A stretch of 64,000 bases of DNA from Prorocentrum cordatum (taxonomy: Eukaryota > Sar > Dinophyceae > Prorocentrales > Prorocentraceae), in contig CAUYUJ010014556.1 of the NCBI GenBank assembly GCA_963575745.1, positions 210,001 to 274,000 of the forward strand. Reading direction: 5' to 3'. Positions 31,168 through 41,284 of the stretch are shown piece by piece. Under the pieces are notes generated by a model. That model was not told the DNA's origin. It made no database searches and saw only the letters and a list, made by a program, of their open reading frames with translations. A program made the position numbers and the translations under genes. How positions within the stretch are numbered: the first letter of the stretch is position 1; each line of letters opens with the position of its first letter.

Positions 31168-31924
31168 CTCCGATAGTTGTCCCCGCCGGAAGCAATCGTG
31201 AAGTCTGCCGCAGCTCCCAAACGCCCATCCTGCAGGATGGCCTCGTAAGCCTTGGCCAGGTTGACGTGCGGGACCACTGGACTATCCTTGTGCTTCCCGA
31301 GCTCCGCTTCCATGGCGAACTCGATGGTCTTGGTCTGCTGCGTCGGCGACTCCTTCTTCTGCTTGCTCTTTAAATTGAACGGCCTGGAATTCAGGCTTTC
31401 GGCCCCGCGCTTTGTCCTGAACTCCGCGTCGCTGTGCTGCTTGCTCCCGTGACACCTGAAACAGATGTACTCGCATGGGCGGGAAAGGTCTGGGATTCTG
31501 TCAATGAACGTCCGCGGGAACTCGCCGCCAATGGCCTTGGCGACGTGCTCGATTGCGACAATTGTGCTCGCGTTCTTGAAGACGTGCGTCTCACCGTTCT
31601 CATAAGCCAGAACGAAGCATGAGACCAATCCGTAGTCGTCCTCGCAATACTGTCACCTGGCAGAAATGGTCGCGATGGCGTGGCCGCCCGCGAACCTGGC
31701 TGTGCCGTCGGCCTCCGTCCATGACCACAGGCGTCGACTTCGCCTTGGGCGTGATCTCAATGATCGTCGCTAGGCTCCGAGCTCGGCGACAGGGAGGCCC
31801 GGCCCGCCTGGCGGTCTGGCTCCCGTCCCGGGTCGTGCGGAACGCTGCCTCTCGCTTTCGCCCTTTCTCCGCGGTCCTCCGCCCCGGTTCCGTCTGCCTT
31901 CCTCTTGCGCGTTGGCATGGCAAA
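31168..31924 (-). pseudogene. Unrecognised gene fragment with CxxC motif, N-terminal part
   Basis: A possible start 'MPTRKRKADGTGAEDRG' lies at about 31,920. After frame changes come 'IIEITPKAKSTPVVMD', 'ADGTARFAGGHAIATISAR', an in-frame TGA near 31,648-31,650, then a clean 150-codon stretch. That stretch has 'YCEDDYGLVSCFVLAYENGE', 'FKNASTIVAIEHVAKAIGG', 'CEYICFRCHGSKQHSD' (CxxC, possible zinc site) and 'LAKAYEAILQDGRLG'. It ends at a good splice donor GAG|GTGAGG (exon end 31,168). Neither family nor function recognised. A host or mobile-element gene are both possible. Confidence 0.5.
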
Positions 31925-32100
31925 CGCCAGGAAAGATACTCTCCTCGTGTCCGCCGCAATGCGGCGTCGAGGGCGCAGGCCCGAAAGCCAACTTCAACGC
32001 CCAACCGTTATTCTGAAACCGGCAGGGGGCCTGAATCCAAGTGACCGCAAACGCCGGGCAAGGAACAATATACATTTTCGTGTTGGCACGCGGTGGCATA
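31925..32100. other. Short spacer upstream of the fragment
   Basis: Minus-strand reading gives a protein-like 'RFQNNGWALKLAFGPA', but it is interrupted. The DNA may hold an upstream exon or 5' sequence of the neighbouring fragment. Nothing firm. Confidence 0.25.
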
Positions 32101-32102
32101 TC

Positions 32103-32187
<85 letters not shown>

Positions 32188-32215
32188 TCATTTGTTTACA
32201 CACACATTTATACTA
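32101..32215. repeat. (TATG)n/(TA)n microsatellite
   Basis: ATGT repeats to about 32,135, a pure TA run to 32,178, then degenerate TATG. Confidence 0.95.
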
Positions 32216-32289
32216 GAACCACGCGCGCGCTTCGCGCGCGCTTAGGTTCTGTCGAGTCACAGACCCAGGAATCGTTGTGAGAAGAAATT

Positions 32290-33195
32290 GGTGACGCGAA
32301 GCGTCGTGGGGGCGTCCTTGGACGTCTGGGGTCTCCTGGGGCCTCTTGAGGGGCCTCCTGGGGGCCTCCTGGCGGCCTCTTGGGGCGGAAGGCTCGAGCT
32401 TGCGGTTCGTGGTCCCCCTCTGGGCCCCCTCTTGGGCCCGTCTTGGGGCCCTCTTGGGCCATCTTGGGCGCCTCTTGGGCCGTCTTGGGGCCCTCTTGGG
32501 CTGTCCTGGGGCCCTCTTGGAAGCTTCTTGGGCCGTCTTAGGGCGGTCTTGGGCGCCTCTTGGGCCGTCCTGTAACGTCGGAAAGCCCAAAAGGCGACTT
32601 TGTGGAAAATGTACGTTTTACGAAGGGAATGGGTCAATTTTTGCGTCTAGGGGCCCTCTTGGGACGCATGTTGGAGGCTTCTTGGGGCGTCTTGGGGGCG
32701 TCCTTGGACGTCTGGGGTCTCCTGGGGCCTCTTGAGGGGCCTCCTGGGGGCCTCCTGGCGGCCTCTTGGGGCGGAAGGCTCGAGCTTGCGGTTCGTGGTC
32801 CCCCTCTGGGCCCCCTCTTGGGCCCGTCTTGGGGCCCTCTTGGGCCATCTTGGGCGCCTCTTGGGCCGTCTTGGGGCCCTCTTGGGCTGTCCTGGGGCCC
32901 TCTTGGAAGCTTCTTGGGCCGTCTTGGGGCGGTCTTGGGCGCCTCTTGGGCCGTCCTGTAACGTCGGAAAGCCCAAAAGACAACTTTGTTGAAAATGTAC
33001 GTTTTACGAAGGGAATGGGCAATTTTTGCGTCTAGGGGCCCTCTTGGGACGCATGTTGGAGGCTTCTTGGGGCCTCTTGGGGGCGTCCTTGGACGTCTGG
33101 AGGCCATCTTCAGCATCTCGGAGCCCTCTTGGAGGCCTCTTGGAAGTTTCTTGGGCCGTCTTGGGCGCTCCTGGGGCCGTCTTGTCTGACCGGGG
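32290..33195 (-). repeat. ~386-bp satellite, two copies plus a partial, inverted orientation
   Basis: CTTGGG/CCTCTTGGGGCC blocks are the reverse complement of the CCAAGA satellite at 4.93-12.3 kb. The marker 'ggcgtccttggacgtctgg' starts at 32,311, 32,697 and 33,082, giving a 385-386-bp period. Copies 1 and 2 are nearly identical. Each contains the 'cggaaagcccaaaaggc' core, the counterpart of 'gccttttcggc' in the forward array. The third copy breaks off after about 110 bp. Confidence 0.92.
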
Positions 33196-33289
33196 AGGCC
33201 TCCGGCAAGCCCCGACGAGCCTCCGGGCCCCCCGGAGCCCACATTTGCGGTCGAGGTCCCGGCCCCGGGCCCCCGGACCCGGTGCGCCG

Positions 33290-33328
<39 letters not shown>

Positions 33329-33660
33329 TATATATATATACACATGTGTGTAGATATGAGCAGAAAACAAAATGCACTACATACGCAGTATATCAATGAC
33401 TGCACCATATATTGCATTGCGCCAGTTGCAGCATATATGTATATATGTATGTAATACGCACCAAATTCGGGGATGGACAGACCCCCCTTTAGTAAAACGT
33501 GGTTTAGTGAAAACGACCTGAGGCCCAAACCTGGCGGGCGCAAGCCTGGAAAATAACGGCCACGGCGCCCTATCGAGAACCGAAAACGGACAATTCACTA
33601 ATCGACGTGTCACTGTTGGGGTTCTGCCCATCCCCGACAAATAGATCGCATCAACTTTTG
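33196..33660. other. Spacer with (TA)n run, no gene seen
   Basis: GC-rich until 33,285, then a TA microsatellite (33,290-33,345), then mixed sequence. The frames across it are short. Nothing supported. Confidence 0.4.
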
Positions 33661-33667
33661 GTTCGAG

Positions 33668-33860
33668 TAAATTGCGCAACGTGTATAGCACAGCATGTGT
33701 TGCACCACCTGGACAGCACCATCTACGTTGCTCCACACATATTGTACCACATATATAGCACTACGCAAACTGCACAACATACGCTGCACCGTGTATGTTG
33801 CACCAAGTCCATTGCACCACATAACTTGCTCCACACTTATTGCGCAACGTGTGCTGCTAT
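33668..33860 (+). repeat. 14-bp minisatellite array, best-phased copy
   Basis: At least 13 consecutive units in exact 14-bp phase, for example 'attgcgcaacgtgt', 'gttgcaccacctgg', 'gttgctccacacat', 'attgtaccacatat', 'gctgcaccgtgtat' and 'attgcaccacataa'. Positions 3-5 (TGC) and 7-9 (CCA/CAA) are the most constant. Here the array is not next to a hydrophobic-ORF block, so the minisatellite can also exist alone. Confidence 0.88.
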
Positions 33861-34035
33861 GGATACGCTTTGTGGGGTCCACGATGGCGAATACTTATCC
33901 CGGCAAAGCAACCTAACAGCGATGTGTATAAGCATATCTGGAAGCATTCCCCTTAAGAATCAGGTGATAATCCAGTTGTAGAATTCTGCTGTTCTCGCAG
34001 TCGCAGTCGCATTCGCAATGACAGTCGCAGTGGCA
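33861..34035. other. Spacer between minisatellites
   Basis: Short mixed sequence ending in a 'cgcagtcgcagtcgca' repeat (33,996-34,030). No gene. Confidence 0.4.
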
Positions 34036-34275
34036 CCGGCCTTAGGATCCACTGGAATCCTAAGGATTCCTAGGGATTCCTAAGGCATCCGTAGGAATCA
34101 ATAGGAATCCATAGGAAACCTTCGGAATCATTAGGAATCCTGGTTCCTAGGGATTCCTAGGGGTTCCTAAGGATTCCTGAGGATGCTTAACTATGCCTAC
34201 GGATTCCTAAGGATGCCTACGGATTCCTGAGGATTCCTAGGGATTCCTAAGGATTCCTATGGATTCCTACGGATG
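34036..34275. repeat. GGATTCCTA minisatellite
   Basis: A 10-12-bp unit built on GGATTCCTA(A/G/C) with its complement TAGGAATCC interspersed. Both strands of the unit are therefore present and parts can fold back. Confidence 0.88.
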
Positions 34276-35182
34276 CCTCAGCCTGCCTCAGTTTCAGCCT
34301 CAGCCTCAGCCTGCCTCAGCCTCAGCCTCAGCCTGCCTCGGCCTCAGCCTGCGTCAGCCTCAGCCTCAGCCTCAGCCTCAGCCTGCCTCAGCCTCAGCCT
34401 GCCTCAGCCTCAGCCTCAGCCTCAGCCTCAGCCTCAGCCTGCCTCGGCTTGCCTCAGCCTCAGCCTCAGCCTGCCTCGGCCTCAGCCTGCCTCGGCCTCA
34501 GCCTGCCTCAGCCTCCCCTCCTCCCCCCCCCCTTCCCCCCCCCCATTCAGCCTCACCTTGTCTCAGCTTCGGCCTGCCTCGGCCTCATCCTCAGCCTCAG
34601 CCTCAGTCTCAGCCTCAGCCTGTCTCGGCCTGAGCCTGCCTCGGCCTCAGCCTCAGCCTGCCTCAGACTCAGCCTGCCTCCGCCTCAGCCTCAGCCTGTC
34701 TCACCGTCAGCCTGCCTCAGCATCAGCCTCAGCCTCAGCCTCAGCCTGCCTCGGCCTCAGCCTCAGCCTGCCTCGGCCTCAGCCTCAGCCTCCGCCTGCC
34801 TCAGCCTCAGCCTCAGCCTGCCTCAGCCTCAGCCTGCCTCAGTCTCAGCCTGTCTCAGCCTCAGCCTCAGCCTCAGCCTCAGCCTCAGCCTCAGCCTCAG
34901 CCTGCCTCGGCTTGCCTCAGCCTCAGCCTCAGCCTGCCTCGGCCTCAGCCTCAGCCTCAGCCTGCCTCAGCCTCAGCGTCAGCCTCTCAGCCTCAGCCTG
35001 CCTCATCAGCCTCAGCCTCAGCCTCAGCCTCAGCCTCAGCCTCAGCCTCAGCCTGCCTCAGCCTCAGCCTCAGCCTCAGCCTCAGCCAGCCTCTCAGCCT
35101 CAGCCTGCATCAGCCTCAGCCTCAGCCTGCCTCAGCCTCAGTCTCAGCCTGCCTCAGCCTCAGCCTGCCTCAGCCTCAGCCT
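34276..35182. repeat. CAGCCT satellite, left part
   Basis: (TCAGCC)n hexamers mixed with the 10-bp form 'tgcctcagcc' for about 900 bp, with one C-rich interruption at about 34,510-34,550. The array continues beyond copia element 2 at 42,869-43,028, so the element split it. Ala/Ser/Pro/Gln frames are artefacts. Confidence 0.95.
35178..35182 (+). other. Target-site duplication (left) of element 2
   Basis: AGCCT immediately before the 5' LTR, matched by AGCCT at 42,869-42,873. Five bases is the usual copia duplication. It lies in a repeat, so chance agreement is possible, but the exact placement at both LTR ends supports it. Confidence 0.75.
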
Positions 35183-35402
35183 TGTCAATATCACCCATGT
35201 TTTATTGAGTTTATCATTTGTGTATGCAGTGTCAGTTGGATTGTTTGTTAGCACAGTTTACGGTTATTGTTGTACCGCTGCCGTTTGATGTTCAGGGGCC
35301 CCTGAGTCACAGGAAAAGGTTGCGTATCCTTTACCAGATTATCAAGATAATCGAATCACTTACACACCCGAGACAGACTTAGTGTGCTGCCATCGGTTGG
35401 GA
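35183..35402 (+). repeat. Copia element 2, 5' LTR
   Basis: 220 bp, starts TGTCAATATC and ends CGGTTGGGA. The ends form a short imperfect inverted repeat (TGTCAA against TTGRGA). Partner is 42,651-42,868. Confidence 0.92.
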
Positions 35403-35403
35403 T

Positions 35404-35424
35404 TGGTAGCGGAGCCGGGGATCC
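35404..35424 (+). other. Primer-binding site of element 2
   Basis: TGGTAGCGGAGCCGGGGATC starts one base after the LTR. Its complement would be the 3' end of a tRNA ending GCTCCGCTACCA. It shares its first 12 bases with the site of element 1. Confidence 0.8.
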
Positions 35425-35457
35425 ACACCTATCTCCGGCTTCCCCGTCTCCGCCGCC

Positions 35458-36394
35458 ATGCCCGCCGACGAGGCGCCGCCCCGGGGACCGGCGAAGCCGC
35501 CAAGTCCGCCGCAGGCGAAGCCGCCGGGCACCCCGCCGCCTGCCGCCGCTGCCGCTTCGGCCGCCAGCGGCGTGGACCCTGCTGCCGTGACCACTCGAGT
35601 CCCCGCCAGCGAGGGCGACGAGGCCGCCTACGCTGAGGAGTGGGCTGGCTGGACAGGCGGAGGGTGGTGGCGCCAGGAAAGCTCGGCCTGGGACGGGGGA
35701 AGAGGCCTTGACGCAGGCCTGTCCAAGACAGCACCGAGCTACGAGTTGCTGAAGACCGACGGCTACAGAGTTTTCAGACGCAAGCTGGAGGTCTTCGAGA
35801 GATGTTGCCGCAAGCGCGGCACGACCGCCATCAGCGAGGGGGCTTTCCTGGTCATAAACTCGCTGCAAGGAGAGGCGGCAGAGGCTACGGAGGAGATATA
35901 CCTGGACCTGCTGGAGACAGACGACGCCTTCAGGCCGCTGTTCAAGGTCTTGGACGAGTACTACAAGTACGACAACCAGACTGAGTTGCCAGCCCGGACA
36001 GATCAGTTTTTCGGCAGGTTCGCCCGCCAGGACAAGGAGTCGATGAAGTTGTACTGCCTGCGCCATCAGCGCGACCTCAGGAAGCTGAAGGAAGTAGGCA
36101 TGGAGATCCCAGACATGCTGGCGGGCTGGCACCTCCTCGCGAGAGCGGCGAGCCCGCCATCGGGTGCCGCCAAGGTTCGGAGTCAATGCGTAGACGGCCT
36201 CGGCTGGCAAAAAGTGAAGAAAGCTCTACTCGACACGTGCGGAGCCGAAGGTCTGCCCGACAAGCGCGATATCAAACGAGTTGAGAAGATGCTGCTCGGA
36301 CAGAACACCAAGGACGATGCTCATTACACGGACGACTACGAGTGGGAGCGAGGCCTGAGCTACGAAGGCACGTACCTGGAGGAGGAAGAGAGTA
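35458..36394 (+). pseudogene. Copia element 2 gag
   Basis: Starts at an ATG in good context (gccgccATGc). A Pro/Ala-rich N-terminus (about 45 residues) is followed by a helical capsid-like region: 'YELLKTDGYRVFRRKLEVF', 'AFLVINSLQGEAAEATEEI', 'FKVLDEYYKYD', 'FFGRFARQDKESMKLYCLR' and 'MEIPDMLAGWHLLARA'. This is the usual dinoflagellate copia gag. Near 36,390 the useful reading moves one frame (an apparent 1-nt loss or a -1 shift) into an acidic stretch that continues gag. Gag would assemble the particle that packages the RNA. Confidence 0.85.
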
Positions 36395-37800
36395 CGACGA
36401 CGAAGACGAGTACGAGTACGAGGACGCAGACGAGGAGGCCGAGATCGCAGAGGAGTTGCCGCAGGATGTCGAGGACGCTCAGCTCGCGTGCGACGAGGCC
36501 TACCAGAGTTTCGTGGATGCAAAGAAGCGCGTGGCTGAGATCGCGAAGTCCCGAGGCTTTTGCCCGATCGTCGCCGTGGCGCTGGACAACAATTACCAGC
36601 GTGAGGCGCGACCCGCTCGAGCGCCAGGCAAAGGCAAGGGACGCGGGCGCGGGGAAGGCAAAGGCAAAGGCAGAGGATCAAGTCAGCCACGACGAGATCC
36701 CCCAGCGCTCAAGTTCCCGAAGGCCCCGTTCGCCCGCCCTCAGGCTGCGTCGAGTGCGGGATCGACCGGGACAGGCTCGACGCAGCAGCACGGCCCGAGG
36801 TTCAAGATGTTTCGTCACGGCGGGTTCGCCGGGACAGAGACCGAGTCAGGCAACGTGGTCGAAGACATCGAGACGCTGGAGTACGCGAATTCGACCGAGA
36901 AGGTGTCCCTGCTGACCGTCGGCAGGGGCATCAGTGACGGAGGCGCAACGCGGCCCGTCATGGGCGACGAGGTCTGGGCGCAGTGGGAGGAGCTGCTGCG
37001 CGTGAAGCAGTTGCTGCACGAGGTCATGTATGACAAGAGCGACCGACGGTTTAGGTTCGGAGACGGGAAGACGCTGGAGGCTAAGAAGGCAGTGGCGTTG
37101 AGGGTGTGGCCGTTCGGCGTCAAGAAACAGGTCGCCATCCACCTCGTCGAGGGGTGGGCGCCGCTGCTCATCGCCGGGCCCTGCATGGAGGAGTGGGGTC
37201 TCGTCCAGGATTACCGGGCAGGTGCGTTCATGGTGGAGGATCTCCCCGACAAGGGTTGGATTAAGTCCGAGCGTGACGAGGAAAGCCACTTCATCATCGA
37301 TCTGCTGGGCAGCGCCGGGAAGGAAGCGGATGACGCCATGAACGAGGGCGCTCCCACGGGCGGCGAGGAAAGCGGCGACGATTCGACGGGCAAGGACTCG
37401 GAGGGGAGCTCGGTGAAGGGCGACGCCGACGAGGGCAGCGACTCGTCGGTGCCAGATGCCGATGCCAACTACCTCGAGACCATCAAGGAGTTTGACGACA
37501 TCGGCAGCGACGACGAGGCGCTGACGACCGAGGGGCCCGCGGAAGCGGGGCTCACCGACATGGGCGCGGACGCCTACTCAGACCTGATCTTGGCCCTGGA
37601 GCAAGCGGAGACCGACATGAAGGATGCGCTCAGAGGACCCCGCGAACGCGTGGTCTGGAAGGTCTTCGTGGACAAAAGGGCTTTGTCGGAGGAGCTGCTG
37701 GAGTTCCCGCAGGTCAAGGTGGTCCAGTTCAGGCAAGCCGACGGCTGGGACTTTTCCAAGCCCAGCGTGATTCGCTGCTTCTTAAGTAAGACCGAGGAGG
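36390..37800 (+). pseudogene. Copia element 2 gag end, protease and acidic linker
   Basis: Starts with an Asp/Glu-rich stretch, then 'LPQDVEDAQLACDEAYQSF' and a Lys/Gly/Arg-rich basic region where a zinc knuckle would sit; no intact CCHC is seen. The protease has 'TVGRGISDGGATRPVMG' with Asp at 36,936-36,938. It is D-G-G rather than the usual D-[ST]-G, which may be a natural variant in these elements or a mutation. 'VEGWAPLLIAGPCMEEWGL' is the C-terminal retropepsin part. A ~120-residue Asp/Ser/Glu-rich linker follows. Frame stays open to about 38,066. Confidence 0.8.
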
Positions 37801-38060
37801 AGAAGCCCGACGACATCTTCTTCGCACCCCCGTGCAGGTCTGGTGCTCTTGGCAGTATGTCAACGAGAAGCTTTCGGAGGAGCACCAAGAAGGCCCGTAG
37901 CAAGGTCTACACTGGCAAACCAAGACCTGGCAGAAGCTACCTGGATACCACTGCCGGCTCGACCAGTGCAGGCGGGGCGCGAAGTTCGAGATCAAGGGCA
38001 AGCTCATGCCGTGCCAGAAGCCTACGCGACTCCAGTCCACGAACAAAGAGTTCATACACC
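37640..38060 (+). pseudogene. Copia element 2 PPC-motif domain, internally deleted
   Basis: Frame 1 of the region reads 'WDFSKPSVIRCFLSKTEE' and 'DDIFFAPPC'. The path then shifts frame to 'VWCSWQYVNEKLSEEH' with an in-frame TAG at 37,898-37,900. It shifts again to 'LPGYHCRLDQCRRGAKFEI', 'LMPCQKPTRLQSTN' and 'MNMQCRCAEEH'. The domain is much shorter than in element 1, and its middle portion appears deleted. It is placed before the integrase, not after it as in element 1. Confidence 0.65.
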
Positions 38061-39950
38061 ACATGAACATGCAGTGCCGCTGTGCCGAGGAGCACGTGGT
38101 CCTACGCGGCAAGCTCGCCCAGCAGGCTCAGAATTACCCGAGACCGATGGCGCGAAGGATGGCCTACTTGATCGCCTATCAGGGCATGGCCGACGACATT
38201 GAGGATACCAACACCGCCGAGGAGGTCTCCAAGGATATCGACGCCATCGAGTACACTGACGTGATGCAAGAGCTGATGAAGCGTTTCAACGTGTCGACGA
38301 TCAGGGCGGTCAAGCGCGCTCATATCAGCCTGGGCCACCCCTCCAACGCGGCGCTGGCAACCGCCATGAAGTGCGCGAAGGCCCCGGCAGAGTGGATTCA
38401 GTGCGCCAAGCTCTTCCAGTGTGAAGTTTGCCTGAGCAGGCAGCGACCGCGAGCAGTGCGCGTAGCTGTACTACCGAAAGCTAAACGGTTCAACGAGGTC
38501 GTGAACACCGACGTCTACTACGTCACCTGGAAGAACAAGGAGCGAAAGATCTTGGCCCTGATGGGCGAGTTCACGCGCTACGAAGTGGATTACCCGATCG
38601 CGCAGGAGACTTTCAAGAAGGAGGTGAAGCTGTTTCAGAAGTTGTGGGTCAGCTGGGCTGGCAAGCCCGACGCCATGGGGGTGGACATGGCAGGCTCGCG
38701 CACGTCAAGAAGGATGCACCAGTGGATGAGCAAGCATAACATCACGCTCGACCTGATCCCGAAGGGCGCGCACCACAAGCTTGGGCTCATGGGGCGCAAC
38801 CATGCGGTCAGGAGGGGGCAGCTCAGCAAGTGCCACCTGCAGTTTCCCGACGACACGCTCAAGACCGCGCTCGGGATGGCCGCCAGCCAGCGGAACATCT
38901 TACGCAACGTGCACGGGTATTCGCCCGCGACGCTTGTGCTGGGCGCACAGCCCAAGGTACCTGGCGCTCTATGCGACCAGGACTTCGGCCTGGCGGAGCA
39001 GGCCGCGCTGGTCGACCCCAAGAGCGAGGTGCGCGAGATGATGGTCAGGCGCGCTGCGGCAGGGGCGGCTTTCATCGAGGCCAACTGCTCTCGCGCTGTG
39101 CGAGCTGCGCTGTTGGCGCGCAGCAGGCCGACGCGCCACGAGTGCCAAATCGGCGAATGGGTCTACTTCTGGCGACCCGAGATGTCGACGGGCCTGGAGA
39201 AGTGCCATTGGCATGGCCCGGCGCTGGTGGTGGCGGTGGAATCGAAGGTCAACGAGGCCGACGCGATGCACGCGTCGGTGGTGTGGGTCACGCACGGGTG
39301 CACGATCTACCGCTGCACGGTGGAGCAGCTCCGCCCCGAGCTGCCGAGCGAGACCCGAGAGCGAGAAGGACGACGCGAGGATCCCGACAGCCCGCTCAGC
39401 ACCATCGAGAAGCTGAGGGGGGCGCTCAGGCGGACCAAGGGAACCTGCAGCTTCAGTGACCTCGCCGAGGGGGGCCAGCGGCCCCAGTGCGACGACGCCC
39501 TGGGCGACGTGGGCGCGCAGCAGCCCGGCGCCCAGGGACGCCGCGCTGGAGATCGAGCTGAACAAGAACGAGAGGAGCCGAGTGGCGCGGCTGCCGCGGC
39601 AGCTCCCGAGGCCCCCCAGCCAGCCGAGGCTGGCGAGGAGGCGGCCCCAGACCCTGCACCTTCGTGGGCCAGCGCTGCGCGGGAGCGTGGCAACGCGACG
39701 AGGGGGCCGAGCAGAGTCCACATCGAGGCGATGGCCAAGAGGAGCATCGAGGAGGCTGAGAAGCTGGACGGCATCCCATTGGCAAAACGCGCCCGCATGT
39801 CGTGGGCCAGGCTCGCGCCTCAGCAGGAGGAGTCGTGTCTCATCGTGGAGGTGGGCGACGAGATGATGCCGTTGGAGGAATCCACCGAGACGATATACAT
39901 GCTGGCTTTCAAGAGGAAGGTTCCCGCCATCGTGGGGGGGAGCTCACGTC
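38006..39950 (+). pseudogene. Copia element 2 integrase (catalytic Glu lost)
   Basis: Open frame of about 650 useful codons. The zinc domain is seen as 'RAHISLGHPSNAALATAM' then 'FQCEVCLSRQRP' (H-x4-H ... C-x2-C). The core has first Asp in 'VVNTDVYYV' and second Asp in 'AMGVDMAGSRTSRRMHQWM'. The expected Glu in 'GAHHKLGLMGRNHAVRRGQL' is Gly: codon GGG at 38,792-38,794, one A-to-G change from GAG. After the core come 'VHGYSPATLVLGAQP', a 'GEWVYFWRPE' SH3-like region and an Ala/Glu/Arg-rich linker to 'AFKRKVPAIVGG'. The frame is lost in a run of seven G at about 39,936-39,942. Confidence 0.85.
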
Positions 39951-41284
39951 CGAGGAGCGGGGGCAGTTCTACGCGGCGAAGCTGGAGGCCCTCGAGGTGT
40001 TCAACAAGAACGACGGCTGGGGGCCCATCGACGAGGCGGAGGTGGGCCCAGCGGCGTGCTGCCCGCTACGCTTCCTGCTGAAGTGGAAGGTGAAGGACGG
40101 GCAGCGAGTGGCCAACGCGCGAGTGCTCTACCAGGGCTTCAAGCACAGCGACGTCGCCGAGGGCCGGCTCGACAAGGAGGCGCCCACTTTGAGCAGGCTC
40201 GGCCGTCGCACGGTCATGCTCTGGGCGGCCTTGAGGACGTGGAGGCTGTTCGCTGCGGACGTGAAGTCCGCGTTCTTGCAGGCCGAGGACGTCAGCGCTC
40301 GCGGCATCGAGCTGTGCGCGAGCCCGACGAAGGAGATGAGGGAGATGCTTGTGCACCAGATCGGCCTGCAACCAGGACAGTTGCTCAAGATGATCAAGCC
40401 ATGCTATGGGGGCCCGCGGTCGCCCAAGCTCTGGCGCTACCGCTCCGACGAAGTCACGAGGGAGATCGGGTCCAATAACCGCTGGCGCGAGGATCGCTTG
40501 CTGTTGTCCTTGCGGGCCGCGCGACCCTCGGACGACCCGTTCGACGCGCGCAGCTTCGACGGCCAGACTGGTGGACGGGCTGATCGGCAAGCGCGTGGGC
40601 GACTTCGTCGGCTGCGGCAAGAACGTGAATTGCGAGGATGACCTGTGCGCCAAGCTGGACGATGCCGAGTGCTTCCAGGCGCGGCTGGGCGCGCTCAACG
40701 AGAAGTTCAAGTTTGGCAAGTGGGAGTTCGGGCCGAGTCTAGTCTTCACCGGCGGCGTGGTAGAGCAGCCCCGGAGCACCTACGCAGTCACCATCAAGTT
40801 CGAAAAATACCTGCACGCGGTGAAGCCTATCACCGTGGAGAAGCACCGGCGGGCGGATCCCACCAGTGCGCTGTCTCCGAAGGATCTCACCAGTTTCAGG
40901 ACCCTGAACGGCCAGCTGCAGTGGCCAGCAGCCCAAGGAGTTACCATCGCGGCGGCGATCGTATCGTTCAGAGCCGCGGCGACTGGACACGCGACGGTGC
41001 AGGACTTGCTGGGCGCGAACAAGGATTTACGGTTCCTGAAGGCCAACGCGGACGTGGGGTTGTACTTCGGCTTCGACAAGCCGTGGAGTGAATTGCGCGT
41101 GGGAGGCTACTCAGATGCGAGCTGGGCTAGCCGACCTGACGGAAGTTCCAAAGGAGGCTATCAGATCTTCGTCGGACCCGAGGACGAGCTCAACGCCGGC
41201 ACCCCTGCGCCGTTCGTGGCCATGGAGTGGGCCTCGAAGAAGCTGGTGCGACTGTGCAGGAGCTCATTGTCCGCTGAGGCGTAG
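39940..41284 (+). pseudogene. Copia element 2 reverse transcriptase (active site changed)
   Basis: RT blocks 'ELTSEERGQFYAAKLEAL', 'RFLLKWKVKDGQRVANARVL', 'YQGFKHSDVAEGRLDKEAPT' and 'LFAADVKSAFLQAEDV' fit the divergent copia RT of dinoflagellates. So do 'LLKMIKPCYGGPRSPKLW', 'EVTREIGSNNRWREDRLL' and 'RAARPSDDPFD'. Near 40,565 the frame moves by +1 to 'LVDGLIGKRVGDFVGCGKN'. The catalytic box reads V-G-D-F (GGC at 40,598-40,600, GAC at 40,601-40,603) where V-D-D-F is expected, so one catalytic Asp is lost. 'VFTGGVVEQPRSTYAVTIKF' and 'LSPKDLTSFRTLNGQLQW' complete the thumb and connection. The part from about 41,095 is the start of RNase H. Confidence 0.88.

Noticed and set aside
33668-33860. 14-bp array as a CRISPR or tRNA-derived array
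   Set aside because: No spacers, no cloverleaf; units are directly contiguous.
36342-36420. Programmed -1 frameshift between gag and pol in element 2
   Set aside because: No slippery heptamer is visible at the shift, and several other plain indels occur in the same element, so decay is simpler.
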